DNA of 64,000 bases from Halobacillus litoralis (GTDB taxonomy: Bacteria; Bacillota; Bacilli; Bacillales; Halobacillaceae): NCBI RefSeq assembly GCF_004101865.1, contig NZ_CP026118.1:2621001-2685000 (forward strand), given 5' to 3'. Under the pieces are notes generated by a model. The model saw only the letters and a list, made by a program, of their open reading frames with translations. It was not told where the DNA came from and did not search any database. The position numbers and the translations under genes are program-made. This document shows positions 52,544 to 61,441 of the stretch, piece after piece; the first letter of the stretch is position 1, and each line of letters opens with the position of its first letter.

Positions 52544-53176
52544 TTAAAAGTTGTCTTCTACCATTCTTTGCGCGAATTGGAAGGAGTCGCTTGGTACAGA
52601 GATTTTAAATGCTAACTGGTTGGCATTCAAGTTGAAGCGATCGACTTTAACATTGAAATTGCTCGCAGTATCCATTTGGGTAACAGCTACATAAATGTTT
52701 TCATCGTTGGGGTTGACCTTGACCCATTCAGGTAGGTTGTAATTATCTTTGACGAATTCTAATACTTTCTTGTTAGGAAGTGGGAGTTGCCCCAAAGAAA
52801 TACGCTCTTGTTCCAGTATAAGGTCCCCATTTTTCTGCACCTTCGGATTTAACTCGAGTTTGACGGGTATAACCTGTTCAAACGCCCGGATGTTACCAAC
52901 TAAGGTTACATTCCGATCTAATGAAATAGAATAATCGAAGACAGTTTGGGTGGAGAGCTCTCCTAAATATTCATTAGCAAGCTGTTCCATGTTTTCTTTC
53001 GTTGATACAATAGTGAATTCAGCTTCCGAGCTCTTCTTTTCCTGATCGACATTTACAATCGTGTAAGAACTAGGAAGAAAAACTAAAGCGACCAACCATA
53101 AAATGACGCCCATATTGACGAGCGCCAATAACCAAAACAAAGTTCTCCATTTATTATTAAATAAAAATCTTTTCAT
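52544..53176 (-). CDS. ypmS: YpmS-family membrane-anchored protein (DUF2140)
   Basis: A 210-residue protein: one N-terminal membrane helix (about 12-34, WLLALVNMGVILWLVALVF) and an extracellular beta-rich domain. It resembles B. subtilis YpmS, of unknown function. It follows ypmR by 17 bp on the same strand, the B. subtilis order, so the two are an operon and may work together at the membrane surface. Confidence 0.85.
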   Translation of the reverse strand: MKRFLFNNKWRTLFWLLALVNMGVILWLVALVFLPSSYTIVNVDQEKKSSEAEFTIVSTKENMEQLANEYLGELSTQTVFDYSISLDRNVTLVGNIRAFEQVIPVKLELNPKVQKNGDLILEQERISLGQLPLPNKKVLEFVKDNYNLPEWVKVNPNDENIYVAVTQMDTASNFNVKVDRFNLNANQLAFKISVPSDSFQFAQRMVEDNF

Positions 53177-53193
53177 ATTTCATTCCACCTGTG

Positions 53194-54126
53194 TTATTGT
53201 TCGATGTCTTCTCTTATATATTCTAACACGCGTTCAGCCATTAGTTTATATCCGCGTTCATTTGGATGGAAGTTATCTTCTTCCCAAAGTAATTCTTCTT
53301 CAGACCCTTCAAAAAGGTCACGGATGGGAATGAAAGTTGCATTGTCATAATTATTAATCACTTGTTTGCTGATGGCGTTCCAGTCACCCATAATTTGCCC
53401 CAGTTCTGGTATATTATTGAAGTATTTATCGAAAGGATTATAAAGACCCAGTAAATAAATAGGGGCGTCCTGATTGAGCGCTCTCACTTTTTGAATGATT
53501 AGATGAAGTCTTTCTTCATAGCCTTCTTGCTCTTGCACAAAGTCTTGGTAATTCAAACTTGTGAAATTATTTTCAACGACTTTCATTACATCATTGGCAC
53601 CAATGGTGAGGAGAACTAAGTCCGCACTTCTTAGTGAGTTGCTGATTTCTTCATTTTCCAATCTTTCAAGAAGTTGATCTGTGCGGTTCCCGCGCTTACC
53701 ATAATTAGCAATGTTAATGGTTTCCGCTTCTTTATTGCTATTGAACGTTTCTTCTAAAATTCCTACATAGCCGCCATTCTCTGTGGAATCTCCGACACCT
53801 TGGGTTAGAGAATCACCTACAGCGACAATTTGGATATCATCTTTAACAAGAAAGTGGCGGGCACTTTCAATAACGCTAGTAAATACATCGCGCAGGCCGT
53901 CACTTAATGTATCTGCTGACTCTTCTGTGTCCATTTCTTCTTGAGGGTCTTCCGCTGGCTCATTCTGCTCCTGATCAGTTTGATTCGTTTCAGCTGCTTC
54001 TTCAGTAGCTGGGGGGTGGTTTTGATTCTTGTCCTCTTGCTCCGGTGTATATATAAAAGCTGCTATGATAAAGAAAGCGATGATCAAGGAGAGTGAAACG
54101 GACGCCACCCATCTCCATTTTCTCAA
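53194..54126 (-). CDS. ypmR: SGNH/GDSL-family hydrolase, membrane-anchored (YpmR-like)
   Basis: A 310-residue protein with an N-terminal membrane anchor (about 7-27), an unusually acidic Glu/Asp/Gln-rich linker (about 30-75) and an SGNH hydrolase domain. Block I GDSLTQGVGD holds the nucleophile Ser, block III GAND the Asn and block V DNFHPNERG the Asp-His pair. It is a predicted extracellular esterase or lipase-like enzyme. The TTG start has AGGAGG eight bases upstream. The linker is longer than in B. subtilis YpmR. Confidence 0.87.
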   Translation of the reverse strand: MRKWRWVASVSLSLIIAFFIIAAFIYTPEQEDKNQNHPPATEEAAETNQTDQEQNEPAEDPQEEMDTEESADTLSDGLRDVFTSVIESARHFLVKDDIQIVAVGDSLTQGVGDSTENGGYVGILEETFNSNKEAETINIANYGKRGNRTDQLLERLENEEISNSLRSADLVLLTIGANDVMKVVENNFTSLNYQDFVQEQEGYEERLHLIIQKVRALNQDAPIYLLGLYNPFDKYFNNIPELGQIMGDWNAISKQVINNYDNATFIPIRDLFEGSEEELLWEEDNFHPNERGYKLMAERVLEYIREDIEQ

Positions 54127-54296
54127 AGAAATTCCTCCTGATTGTGTCTCTACTATAGTATATGGGGTTTATAGATAAGCGGGAAAAGAAAAGTTTTAAC
54201 TACAATTATATCACTAACATTATACAATAGACATACGGAAAAGCATGCAGGAAGATGAGGGTTATATGCTGAAATTCGAAATGCGGGAGGTTAATG

Positions 54297-56573
54297 ATGG
54301 AAAAACGTGTCACAATATCTGTTCGTGAGCTAGTTTCATATGTATATCGGGGAGGAAGTATTGATGAAAGGTTTCAATCAAACACAGCTTTAGTTGAAGG
54401 CACAGCGATACATCAGGAAGTGCAAGGGAAATATAAAGAGGAGGATGAAAAAGAGGTATTTTTGCAATACGAGTTTGACCAAGATGGGATATCCTTGAAT
54501 ATTCAAGGGCGTTGTGATGGGCTCTTACGGACTGATGAAGGGGTTGTGATCGATGAAATAAAATCGACTGCACGAGAACTTGAGGAAATTGATGAACATA
54601 GCCATCCCGTATACTGGGCTCAAGCAAAAGGATATGCTTTCATGTACGCCACCCAACAGCAACTTCAACATATCGAGGTTCAGTTGACTTATGTTCAGAA
54701 AAGCACGAAAGAGAAAAAAAGGTTTCAACAAAGGTTTACGCATCAAGAACTGGCAATGTTTATGGATGAGACGATTGCTGTGTATTCATCGTATGCAAAG
54801 ATCCTTCTATATATCCGGGAGCAAAAGGAAAAGACAATACCTGAATTGGGTTTCCCTTTTCCAAATTATCGGGAAGGTCAAAGAAAACTTGCGGGGAGCG
54901 TTTACCATACCATCGAAGAAAAAAGAAACTTATTCGCTCAAGCCCCTACAGGGATAGGAAAAACTATCTCTACACTCTTCCCAGCCATTAAGGCATTGCA
55001 GTTAGAAGGGACGGAGCGTATATATTATTTGACTGCCAAAACGGTCACACGGGCTACGGCAGAAGAAGCCTTGTCGAAGATGAAAGAACTCGGGTTACAA
55101 CTCAGGTCTGTTACTTTAACAGCTAAGGATAAGATTTGTTTTCAAGAAGAAACGATTTGTCAGCCTGAATACTGTATGTTTGCAGATGGATATTATGATC
55201 GTATAAACGGAGCCATCATCGATATTCTCATTAATGAAACACAAATGACTCGCTCTGTCCTAGAGGAATATGCACGGAAGCATCGTGTATGCCCATTTGA
55301 ATTTTCTCTTGATTTGACAGATGTGGTTGATGTCGTAATCGGAGATTATAATTATGTTTTTGACCCAAGAGTTTCATTGAAGCGCCTTCTGCCTGAGAAG
55401 AAGAAAAAAACTGCCCTCCTGGTCGATGAGGCTCATAATCTGGTTGAAAGAGCCCGTGATATGTATTCAGCTGTCATTCATAAACATTCTTTTCAAGCTA
55501 TTCTTGACGAATGGGGGAGTGATAATGGGAAGTTGTTAAAAAGTGCAAGCGCGATAGTCAAAGACCTGGAGCGAATTCACTTGAATGGCGGGTCACACAG
55601 GAAACTTGATGATATTCCTGGAGAATTGGAAGAGAATATTGAAAGGTTCATTTCAGCAGCAGAAGCTATATTGCAGGAAGAAGCGGTAGGTGAGCAGTCT
55701 GAGGCGTTACTCGATGTGTATTTCCAGTCCCAGAACTTTGTTAAGATTCTTGAATTAGTCGATGATCATTATCGTTATATAGGAGAAAGTGTGAATGATG
55801 ATTTCACCTTAAAGTTATTTTGTCTTGATCCTTCTCATGTATTGCGTCAAACGACAAAGTCTTTTCGTACCAGTGTTTTTTTCTCTGCCACATTATCTCC
55901 TTTCGCTTATTACAAAGAGATGCTGGGAGGAACGAAGGATGATTATATATTGCAACTCCCATCACCATATGAAGCCTCTCAAATAGATGTGATGATCACC
56001 CCGCTCTCCACTCGGTATAAGTCTAGGGAACAGACAGCTCGCCAATTAGTTGAAAGGCTCCAGCATCAAGCGGTCGAACATCCTGGAAACCATTTATTTT
56101 TCTTTCCCTCCTATCACTATATGGAGATGGTCTATCATGAATTTCGTAACACATCAGATTTGGATGCAGTCATGCAGGAAAAAGGGATGAATGAGGACAG
56201 GAGAGAAGATTTTCTGGCTCAATTTGTTGAGGGAGGGCGCTTGATCGGTTTTGCTGTTTTAGGCGGTATTTTCTCTGAAGGAGTGGATTTAAGGGGAGAT
56301 CGTCTGAACGGTGTGGCTGTGGTCGGTATAGGGCTTGCGCCAAGGAGCTTTGAAAAAGAACTGATTAAAGAGTATTTCAATCAAAAAGGCAGAAGCGGTT
56401 ATGATTATTCGTATGTGTTCCCAGGTATGAATAAAGTACTTCAGGCAGGTGGAAGATTAATACGTTCCGAGGAGGACTCCGGAGCTATACAGCTTGTAGA
56501 TGACCGTTTTCTATCCCGGAAGTATATGCAACTCCTCCCAGAAGACTGGGGAAATTATCGAATATTAAGGTGA
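54297..56573 (+). CDS. PD-(D/E)XK nuclease-XPD/DinG-type helicase fusion
   Basis: A 758-residue protein. The N-terminal part (about 1-165) has RecB-like nuclease features: a His in GTAIHQEVQGKY, Asp in GRCDGLL and E-x-K in VIDEIKST. From about 180 a superfamily-2 Rad3/XPD helicase follows: APTGIGKTISTLFP (Walker A), VDEAHNL (DEAH) and GRLIRSEEDSG (motif VI). Cysteines in KDKICFQEETICQPEYC and HRVCPFEF form the 4Fe-4S site. It should unwind and cut DNA in repair. The second ATG (54297) is better spaced from GGGAGG. It converges with the methyltransferase gene. Confidence 0.88.
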   Translation: MEKRVTISVRELVSYVYRGGSIDERFQSNTALVEGTAIHQEVQGKYKEEDEKEVFLQYEFDQDGISLNIQGRCDGLLRTDEGVVIDEIKSTARELEEIDEHSHPVYWAQAKGYAFMYATQQQLQHIEVQLTYVQKSTKEKKRFQQRFTHQELAMFMDETIAVYSSYAKILLYIREQKEKTIPELGFPFPNYREGQRKLAGSVYHTIEEKRNLFAQAPTGIGKTISTLFPAIKALQLEGTERIYYLTAKTVTRATAEEALSKMKELGLQLRSVTLTAKDKICFQEETICQPEYCMFADGYYDRINGAIIDILINETQMTRSVLEEYARKHRVCPFEFSLDLTDVVDVVIGDYNYVFDPRVSLKRLLPEKKKKTALLVDEAHNLVERARDMYSAVIHKHSFQAILDEWGSDNGKLLKSASAIVKDLERIHLNGGSHRKLDDIPGELEENIERFISAAEAILQEEAVGEQSEALLDVYFQSQNFVKILELVDDHYRYIGESVNDDFTLKLFCLDPSHVLRQTTKSFRTSVFFSATLSPFAYYKEMLGGTKDDYILQLPSPYEASQIDVMITPLSTRYKSREQTARQLVERLQHQAVEHPGNHLFFFPSYHYMEMVYHEFRNTSDLDAVMQEKGMNEDRREDFLAQFVEGGRLIGFAVLGGIFSEGVDLRGDRLNGVAVVGIGLAPRSFEKELIKEYFNQKGRSGYDYSYVFPGMNKVLQAGGRLIRSEEDSGAIQLVDDRFLSRKYMQLLPEDWGNYRILR

Positions 56574-56629
56574 ATTGATTTCCTGGGAAATATTATGCCG
56601 AATGGTGGGAGATATTTCAGAAAGAATGA

Positions 56630-58084
56630 TTAAATTCTCTCTAAAATATCCTGACAAAACTCTTCCACATGGCTCTGGTTTTCTTTGGAGATGCCGTATA
56701 TATCATAAATAGCTTCATCAATTGTTCGTTGAAGAGGTCCAGTATTGAAGTGGGGGTTCAGCTTTTTTTCTTTCACAAGAGAACGGGATGCAGCCCTTAC
56801 TATTTCCTTGTTAATAGAAGAAGGTGCTGCATAAGGGAGCTTTTTTATATACCCTGATGTTATCATGTTAGTACGATTAAGTACCTTTCTGACCATATAT
56901 GTAACTAGCTTGCTGTTCAATAATCCTAAAAAATAGAATAAATCATCTTCATTTTCTGGAAAGAAGTTAGCATTCACACCAAAAAGACTGTTTTTTGGAA
57001 GATAAGCGGCAGAAAAACCAACACCCATGGAAGAGCAGGTAATTCCTTTTCTATAAAAAAATGCCGAATTCCTTATGGTGAAATTGGGGTGTCCTTCTTT
57101 AAGGGTTTGCCAATCATTGTGTATGAAGTATTTTGGAGCATAATACCATCCATCATTCACGCCACCGTTTTTGTAAAAAGGAATCCACTCTTTAAAATTA
57201 TCAATTTGCTCATATTTGCGAAGGAAATGCCTGTCGTTCCCTGTTGATATCCCTGTACCACCTTCTATGACATCACCAAATTTTTGGTAAGGCATCTGAA
57301 AGTGTTGAAGTATCTCAAATGGTACATTGATGGCGAAGTTGTAGCCTGGCAGAGATTCAAAGTGTTTCTGATTCAAATATTGCACATTTTTCGCTAACGG
57401 CGTCTCATAAAACTGATTATCCAGTCGATCGATCAATTTCATCAGAGATTCGTTCTCGTCTTCTCCTGCTTCCTTCTTTTTCAGGGTGAGGATGGCTGTG
57501 CGAACATCCGCTTTCCCTTTATGAAAAAGCCTTCTTGGTGCTAGGGCGATTTCTTTGATTTGGGTTTGGGTCAGCAAATAATGACGGAAGTTTTTGTAAA
57601 AGACATTCGTCAAAAAGGAATCTTGTACAATCATAGTAAGGATCCCTCCAGGTTTTAAGGCCTGTATGCCTTTATGAATAAAAAGGGAATATAAATTATG
57701 TACACCGATTGAGCCGAATTGTTTCTTAATGAACTTATTGTTTTCGAGGAAATATTCGCTTTGTCTTTTTGATTTGTATGGAGGGTTTCCTATTATTGCG
57801 TCAAATTCCTCATACACGTCCGCTTTGAGGAAATCAGTAGTCATAAAGTTGACATCTGAATGTGGTGTAGACACAGTCGGATCTATATCATAGGCATAAA
57901 GTAATCCCGGTTCTATGCCTTCTGCTATAAGAGTAAGAGTGAAAATGCCATCACCTGTAGAGGGATCGAGGATTTTCGGTCGTTCGATGGATACTGGTAA
58001 ATAAGATAATAATGTATGGACCATGTGGTTGACGGTTTCCTGAGGGGTTCCATATTGTCCCATCATACGTTTTTGAGATATCAT
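56630..58084 (-). CDS. N6-adenine DNA methyltransferase (TaqI/Eco57I-like), solitary
   Basis: A 484-residue gamma-class methyltransferase. The SAM site is LDPSTGDGIFTL, the catalytic motif IV is IIGNPPYKSK, and the C-terminal half (about 250-480) resembles a TaqI-like target-recognition domain (FLGLLNSKLVTYMVRK). It transfers a methyl group to adenine in a specific DNA sequence. No restriction endonuclease or BREX/DISARM gene is next to it, so it looks like an orphan methylase or a single-gene system. AAGGAGG precedes the second of two ATGs (58084). Confidence 0.85.
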   Translation of the reverse strand: MISQKRMMGQYGTPQETVNHMVHTLLSYLPVSIERPKILDPSTGDGIFTLTLIAEGIEPGLLYAYDIDPTVSTPHSDVNFMTTDFLKADVYEEFDAIIGNPPYKSKRQSEYFLENNKFIKKQFGSIGVHNLYSLFIHKGIQALKPGGILTMIVQDSFLTNVFYKNFRHYLLTQTQIKEIALAPRRLFHKGKADVRTAILTLKKKEAGEDENESLMKLIDRLDNQFYETPLAKNVQYLNQKHFESLPGYNFAINVPFEILQHFQMPYQKFGDVIEGGTGISTGNDRHFLRKYEQIDNFKEWIPFYKNGGVNDGWYYAPKYFIHNDWQTLKEGHPNFTIRNSAFFYRKGITCSSMGVGFSAAYLPKNSLFGVNANFFPENEDDLFYFLGLLNSKLVTYMVRKVLNRTNMITSGYIKKLPYAAPSSINKEIVRAASRSLVKEKKLNPHFNTGPLQRTIDEAIYDIYGISKENQSHVEEFCQDILERI

Positions 58085-58241
58085 CATACCCCTCCTTTTG
58101 TTCTGAGTATATATTACTATACATTTGTGCATCTGTCACCATTTTTACCAACTAATTACCTATTTAAGGGATTGTTCCCGATTTGAGTTCCTATATGCGG
58201 TACCATCCTCCCATAAGCCGTAATGCTAAAAAAAGGACACC

Positions 58242-58579
58242 CTTTTAAGAGAGGCGACTGAAAAACCCTCCTCCATCCAGAGGAGCTGTTAAAGTTTGTT
58301 GTTGCTTCTCACGAATCGCTTGTCGGTGGATGCTTGTCGCGGGCAAGGCCTCAGCTAACTTGGCCAAGAAGATTCCTTGACCAAGTGGATCTTCGGCTCG
58401 CTCTGTTCCCTCAGGCGTCACCACCGAACGCTCATTTTGGAAGCAACAGTGGCCCATCTGAAAAGAGTGATTTTGTGGTCCATTAAAAGAAGCCGAGTCG
58501 GACGATAAAAGCGTCTAACTCGGCTTCTTTTTTGATGCCTAACTCAAAAAATGCAGTTCTTCAGTAACCTCTTTTAAGA
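58242..58579. repeat. Terminal-inverted-repeat element, copy A (MITE-like)
   Basis: About 338 bp. Ends at 58242-58265 and 58557-58579 are imperfect inverted repeats (TTAAGAGAGGCGACTGAAAA against its diverged complement). A core at 58282-58446 is closely similar to 62583-62748, with stretches of over 40 identical bases. A hairpin at 58487-58530 (GAAGCCGAGT stem, T tail) closes it and can act as a terminator. A minus-strand frame in the core is open but has no start signals. Confidence 0.75.
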
Positions 58580-58589
58580 AGGTACCCTT

Positions 58590-58642
58590 TTGTTAACTTT
58601 AATTAATTTTAGTTGACATTTAAGGGCCGGTTCCCGTATCTT
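58590..58642 (+). promoter_or_regulatory. BirA operator overlapping the bioY promoter
   Basis: TTGTTAAC (58590-58597), 14 bp, GTTGACA (58612-58618): the Bacillus BirA box. The right half contains TTGACA as -35, followed after 18 bp by TATCTT (58637-58642). BirA-biotinyl-AMP should therefore block bioY transcription when biotin is plentiful. Confidence 0.85.
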
Positions 58643-58677
58643 AATAGATGAGATATAACGTTGGGAGGAAAATACTT

Positions 58678-59265
58678 ATGAAGCGTTCTCATTTTTCTGC
58701 ATATGATATTACTTTGGGAGCCCTTTTCGTAGCACTTATGGCAGTTGGAGCGAACATTACTGCTTTTATGCCATTTTTACAGGTCATGGGCGTTCCGGTA
58801 ACGTTACAAACGTTCTTCGCTATATTGGCAGGGCTTGTGCTGGGAAGCCGATTGGGGTTTTTCTCACTCCTCGTCTACACCACTCTTGGGTTGATCGGTG
58901 CTCCTATATTCGCTGGGTTCAAAGGCGGGGTATCCATATTGTTTTCCCCTACATTCGGATTCATTGTATCTTTTATTGTTTTAGCCTATTTAGTAGGGAA
59001 GCTTGCTGAATCCAATCGTAAATTACCTATGTATATCGGGGCAGCTTTTGCAGGACTTATTATCAATTATTTCATAGGAGTGAACTGGTTTTATTTCGCT
59101 CTGAATTTCTGGATCGGTGGTGAAGGGATAAGTTTCACGTTAGCGTGGTCCAGTATGATACCATTTTTAATTAAAGATACCGTATTAGCAGTTGGTGCTG
59201 GTTTCTTTGCTTATCGTTTGGAAAAGTCAGTGTTGCATCGGACACAACTGCGTCAGGCAGCATGA
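58678..59265 (+). CDS. bioY: Biotin transporter BioY (ECF S component)
   Basis: A 195-residue membrane protein with six helices and the BioY signatures GVPVTLQTFFAILAGLVLG and LGLIGAPIFAGFKGG. It captures biotin and works with the energy-coupling factor EcfAA'T encoded elsewhere. The ATG at 58678 follows GGGAGG at good spacing. The BirA box upstream confirms biotin control. It stands alone, between repeat elements. Confidence 0.95.
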   Translation: MKRSHFSAYDITLGALFVALMAVGANITAFMPFLQVMGVPVTLQTFFAILAGLVLGSRLGFFSLLVYTTLGLIGAPIFAGFKGGVSILFSPTFGFIVSFIVLAYLVGKLAESNRKLPMYIGAAFAGLIINYFIGVNWFYFALNFWIGGEGISFTLAWSSMIPFLIKDTVLAVGAGFFAYRLEKSVLHRTQLRQAA

Positions 59266-59348
59266 TGAAAAACAGATCCGCTGGGTTATAAAAGAAAATT
59301 ACTCTTCGTGTATAGGGACAGGGGCCGGTGGCGATATTCACCGTCAAT

Positions 59349-59442
59349 ATTAAACGAAGCTCATGGAGGAGTAAGAACCTGAATGTCTCATCGAAATAAA
59401 GAAGCCGAGTTGAACGATAAAATCGTCCTACTCGGCTTCTTC
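59349..59442. repeat. Hairpin repeat module, second family copy
   Basis: Starts GAAGCTCATGGAGGAGTAA and ends in the GAAGCCGAGT hairpin (about 59398-59442). The same 90-bp module occurs at 62848-62938, and its hairpin alone at 58487-58530. It can terminate bioY. The rest of 59266-59582 shows no gene. Confidence 0.65.
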
Positions 59443-59582
59443 TTTGATGGAATCTTGCGGCATTGAAATAGGAAGTTGTAAATCTTGGCGGAACATCATC
59501 AGTCTCTTTATTCTTTCTTATCTTTTCAATCCTTCTACTATACTTGCTAAAATAAGAGGAAAGAAGGGAGTTGGGGTGAGGA

Positions 59583-60620
59583 GTGAAATATGCAGGGTAT
59601 TTACTATTGGTCGTGTTGCTGGTTTCATGTTCAGAGGAGCCTCCGCAGGAAAAGGCGGAATTGAAGGGGGAAAGGTTTCAAACTGTCGAAAGTAACTTAG
59701 AAACTCCTTGGAATATCGAACATGACGAGAACGTCTTTTACATTACCGAACGCCCAGGTAACATTGTTTCCTGGAGTAATGGTGATGATCCAGAACGCTT
59801 GCCAGTCGAGACGGAAAAAGAAATATTGCAAAACGGAGAAGGCGGGTTGCTTGGTTTTACCCTTAACCCTGAACGGAAGGGAGAGGCGATCATTTATCAT
59901 ACGTATCAGGAAGAGGGAGTCATTAAAAACAGGGTTGTACTTATTGAAAAGGGAGAAAGTCAATGGCGGGAGAAAGGAGTACTTTTGGAGGGAATTCCAG
60001 GTGCCCCTTATCATAACGGGGGGCGTATTGAAATTGGTCCTGATGGTAAACTCTATATAACTACTGGTGATGCTTCCGAGGAAAATCTGGGTCAGAAGCG
60101 GGAGAGTTTAGCAGGGAAAATTCTCCGGATGAATATAGATGGAACAATACCTGAAGATAATCCGGTACAAGGGTCGTTCCTATACAGCTATGGTCACCGT
60201 AATTCCCAGGGGCTTACCTGGAATAGCGAAGGTGAGTTGTTTTCATCAGAGCATGGCCCGAATAATCATGATGAAATCAATAAAATCGAAGCGGGAAAGA
60301 ATTACGGGTGGCCGACGATTGTTGGTGAAGAAAAGAATGAGGGAATGATGTCGCCACTCTATCAAACGGGAGATCGTACGTGGGCGCCATCAGGTCTCAG
60401 CGCTTTTGATGGAGAACTCTATGTAGCAACTTTGAGAGGGGAAGCGTTAAGAAGAATCTCTCAGCAAGGAGAGGACCCTGAAATAATTACTGACCGCTAT
60501 GGAAGAATAAGAGATGTAGAAGTTATTGAAGGCGAAATTTACTTTATTACGAACAATACGGACGGACGTGGAAACGCTGATGAAAAAGATGACAGACTTA
60601 TACGGTTTTCACCGGAATAA
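59583..60620 (+). CDS. PQQ-type sugar dehydrogenase-like lipoprotein
   Basis: A 345-residue lipoprotein: signal peptide ending LLVSC, then the six-bladed beta-propeller of the glucose/sorbosone dehydrogenase family (NGEGGLLGFTLNP, PYHNGGRIEIGPDGKLYITTG, SYGHRNSQGL, SEHGPNNHDEINKI). The catalytic His and Arg of soluble PQQ glucose dehydrogenase have counterparts in the HNGGR and GHRN motifs. It acts outside the membrane on sugars. No PQQ synthesis genes are in the window, so the cofactor is uncertain. GTG start. Confidence 0.87.
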   Translation: MKYAGYLLLVVLLVSCSEEPPQEKAELKGERFQTVESNLETPWNIEHDENVFYITERPGNIVSWSNGDDPERLPVETEKEILQNGEGGLLGFTLNPERKGEAIIYHTYQEEGVIKNRVVLIEKGESQWREKGVLLEGIPGAPYHNGGRIEIGPDGKLYITTGDASEENLGQKRESLAGKILRMNIDGTIPEDNPVQGSFLYSYGHRNSQGLTWNSEGELFSSEHGPNNHDEINKIEAGKNYGWPTIVGEEKNEGMMSPLYQTGDRTWAPSGLSAFDGELYVATLRGEALRRISQQGEDPEIITDRYGRIRDVEVIEGEIYFITNNTDGRGNADEKDDRLIRFSPE

Positions 60621-60818
60621 CCAATATCATGAGAGAATGGCGGTTTATAAGGGGCATGGAGGACTTTGCCGTGGCCCTTGTCCATGCTGCCAATATAAGG
60701 ATTTTTCATGAAGGAGTGAATGGCATTTCACCTGTATATGGAGAAAGAGGTCACAATTTCCTTTCCTATTTTCGTAATTGAAGTAAATAAGGGTTAGAAT
60801 TCAAAAAAGGGGTGAATA

Positions 60819-60850
60819 TAAAAAGAGCGGGGCTTAGGCCCTGCTCTTTT
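60819..60850 (-). terminator. Terminator of the haem-copper-oxidase-like small gene
   Basis: A 12-bp stem with one wobble pair that overlaps the stop codon on the minus strand, followed by TTTTTA. The gap 60621-60818 shows no gene. Confidence 0.75.
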
Positions 60851-61250
60851 AGGCATCTTCTGATATGAACTTTCCGTATAGGAAGGTCATGATAGCGAAT
60901 AACGCAAATGCGACTAACAAAATTGTACCACCGACAATAAAGAAAACGGTATTAAAAGCACTCAAACCATCAATCGGTTGTGTGTAATATAGCCACATGC
61001 CCACCGTCAAGCCGAAGACTCCGAAGAAAGATGTCCATACATGAGCCTTAGCCAGTTTGGAATCTTTAGGTATTTTGAAGACTTTATAGTAAATGCCGAA
61101 AGCGAAGAGGGAAAGCCAGCCGACAACTAAAATATGTGCGTGGATAGCGCTTAATTGTAAGCCTCCACCCCCAGCCATATGGGATCCCATAAAGGCTCCG
61201 ATCAATGCATAAATGGCTGCCACTCGGACGAAAAAACGTGTGCGATCCAT
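60849..61250 (-). CDS. Small four-helix protein resembling part of haem-copper oxidase subunit I
   Basis: A 133-residue membrane protein with four helices. The segment SAIHAHILVVGWLSLFAFGIYYKVF resembles the His-containing helix of cbb3/NorB-type oxidase subunit I (LHAHLxxVGWVxxxxxG), but the protein is far too short to be an oxidase. Such short homologues occur in Bacillaceae and have no known function; haem binding by the two His residues is possible. GGAGG precedes the ATG. It is transcribed alone. Confidence 0.7.
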   Translation of the reverse strand: MDRTRFFVRVAAIYALIGAFMGSHMAGGGGLQLSAIHAHILVVGWLSLFAFGIYYKVFKIPKDSKLAKAHVWTSFFGVFGLTVGMWLYYTQPIDGLSAFNTVFFIVGGTILLVAFALFAIMTFLYGKFISEDA

Positions 61251-61441
61251 TATTTAAACCTCCATTCAATCCTCTATCATCTTACGTCATTATATCGAAA
61301 GCTTTTACAAATGAAAATCAAAAATGGAAAATGTCTTAAAACGTTCATCATAACTTGGCTTTGTCATACTTTTGTGTCATTTGGATTGCCGAGGATGTTG
61401 AGATATGATAAATAATGTACTTACTGAAAGGAGTGTTTTCG

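Noticed and set aside
58245..58457. 70-codon minus-strand frame in repeat copy A, and its 73-codon counterpart at 62504-62725
   Set aside because: They are similar to each other only because the DNA repeat is similar; no ribosome-binding site, different starts and different C-termini. I treat them as non-coding.
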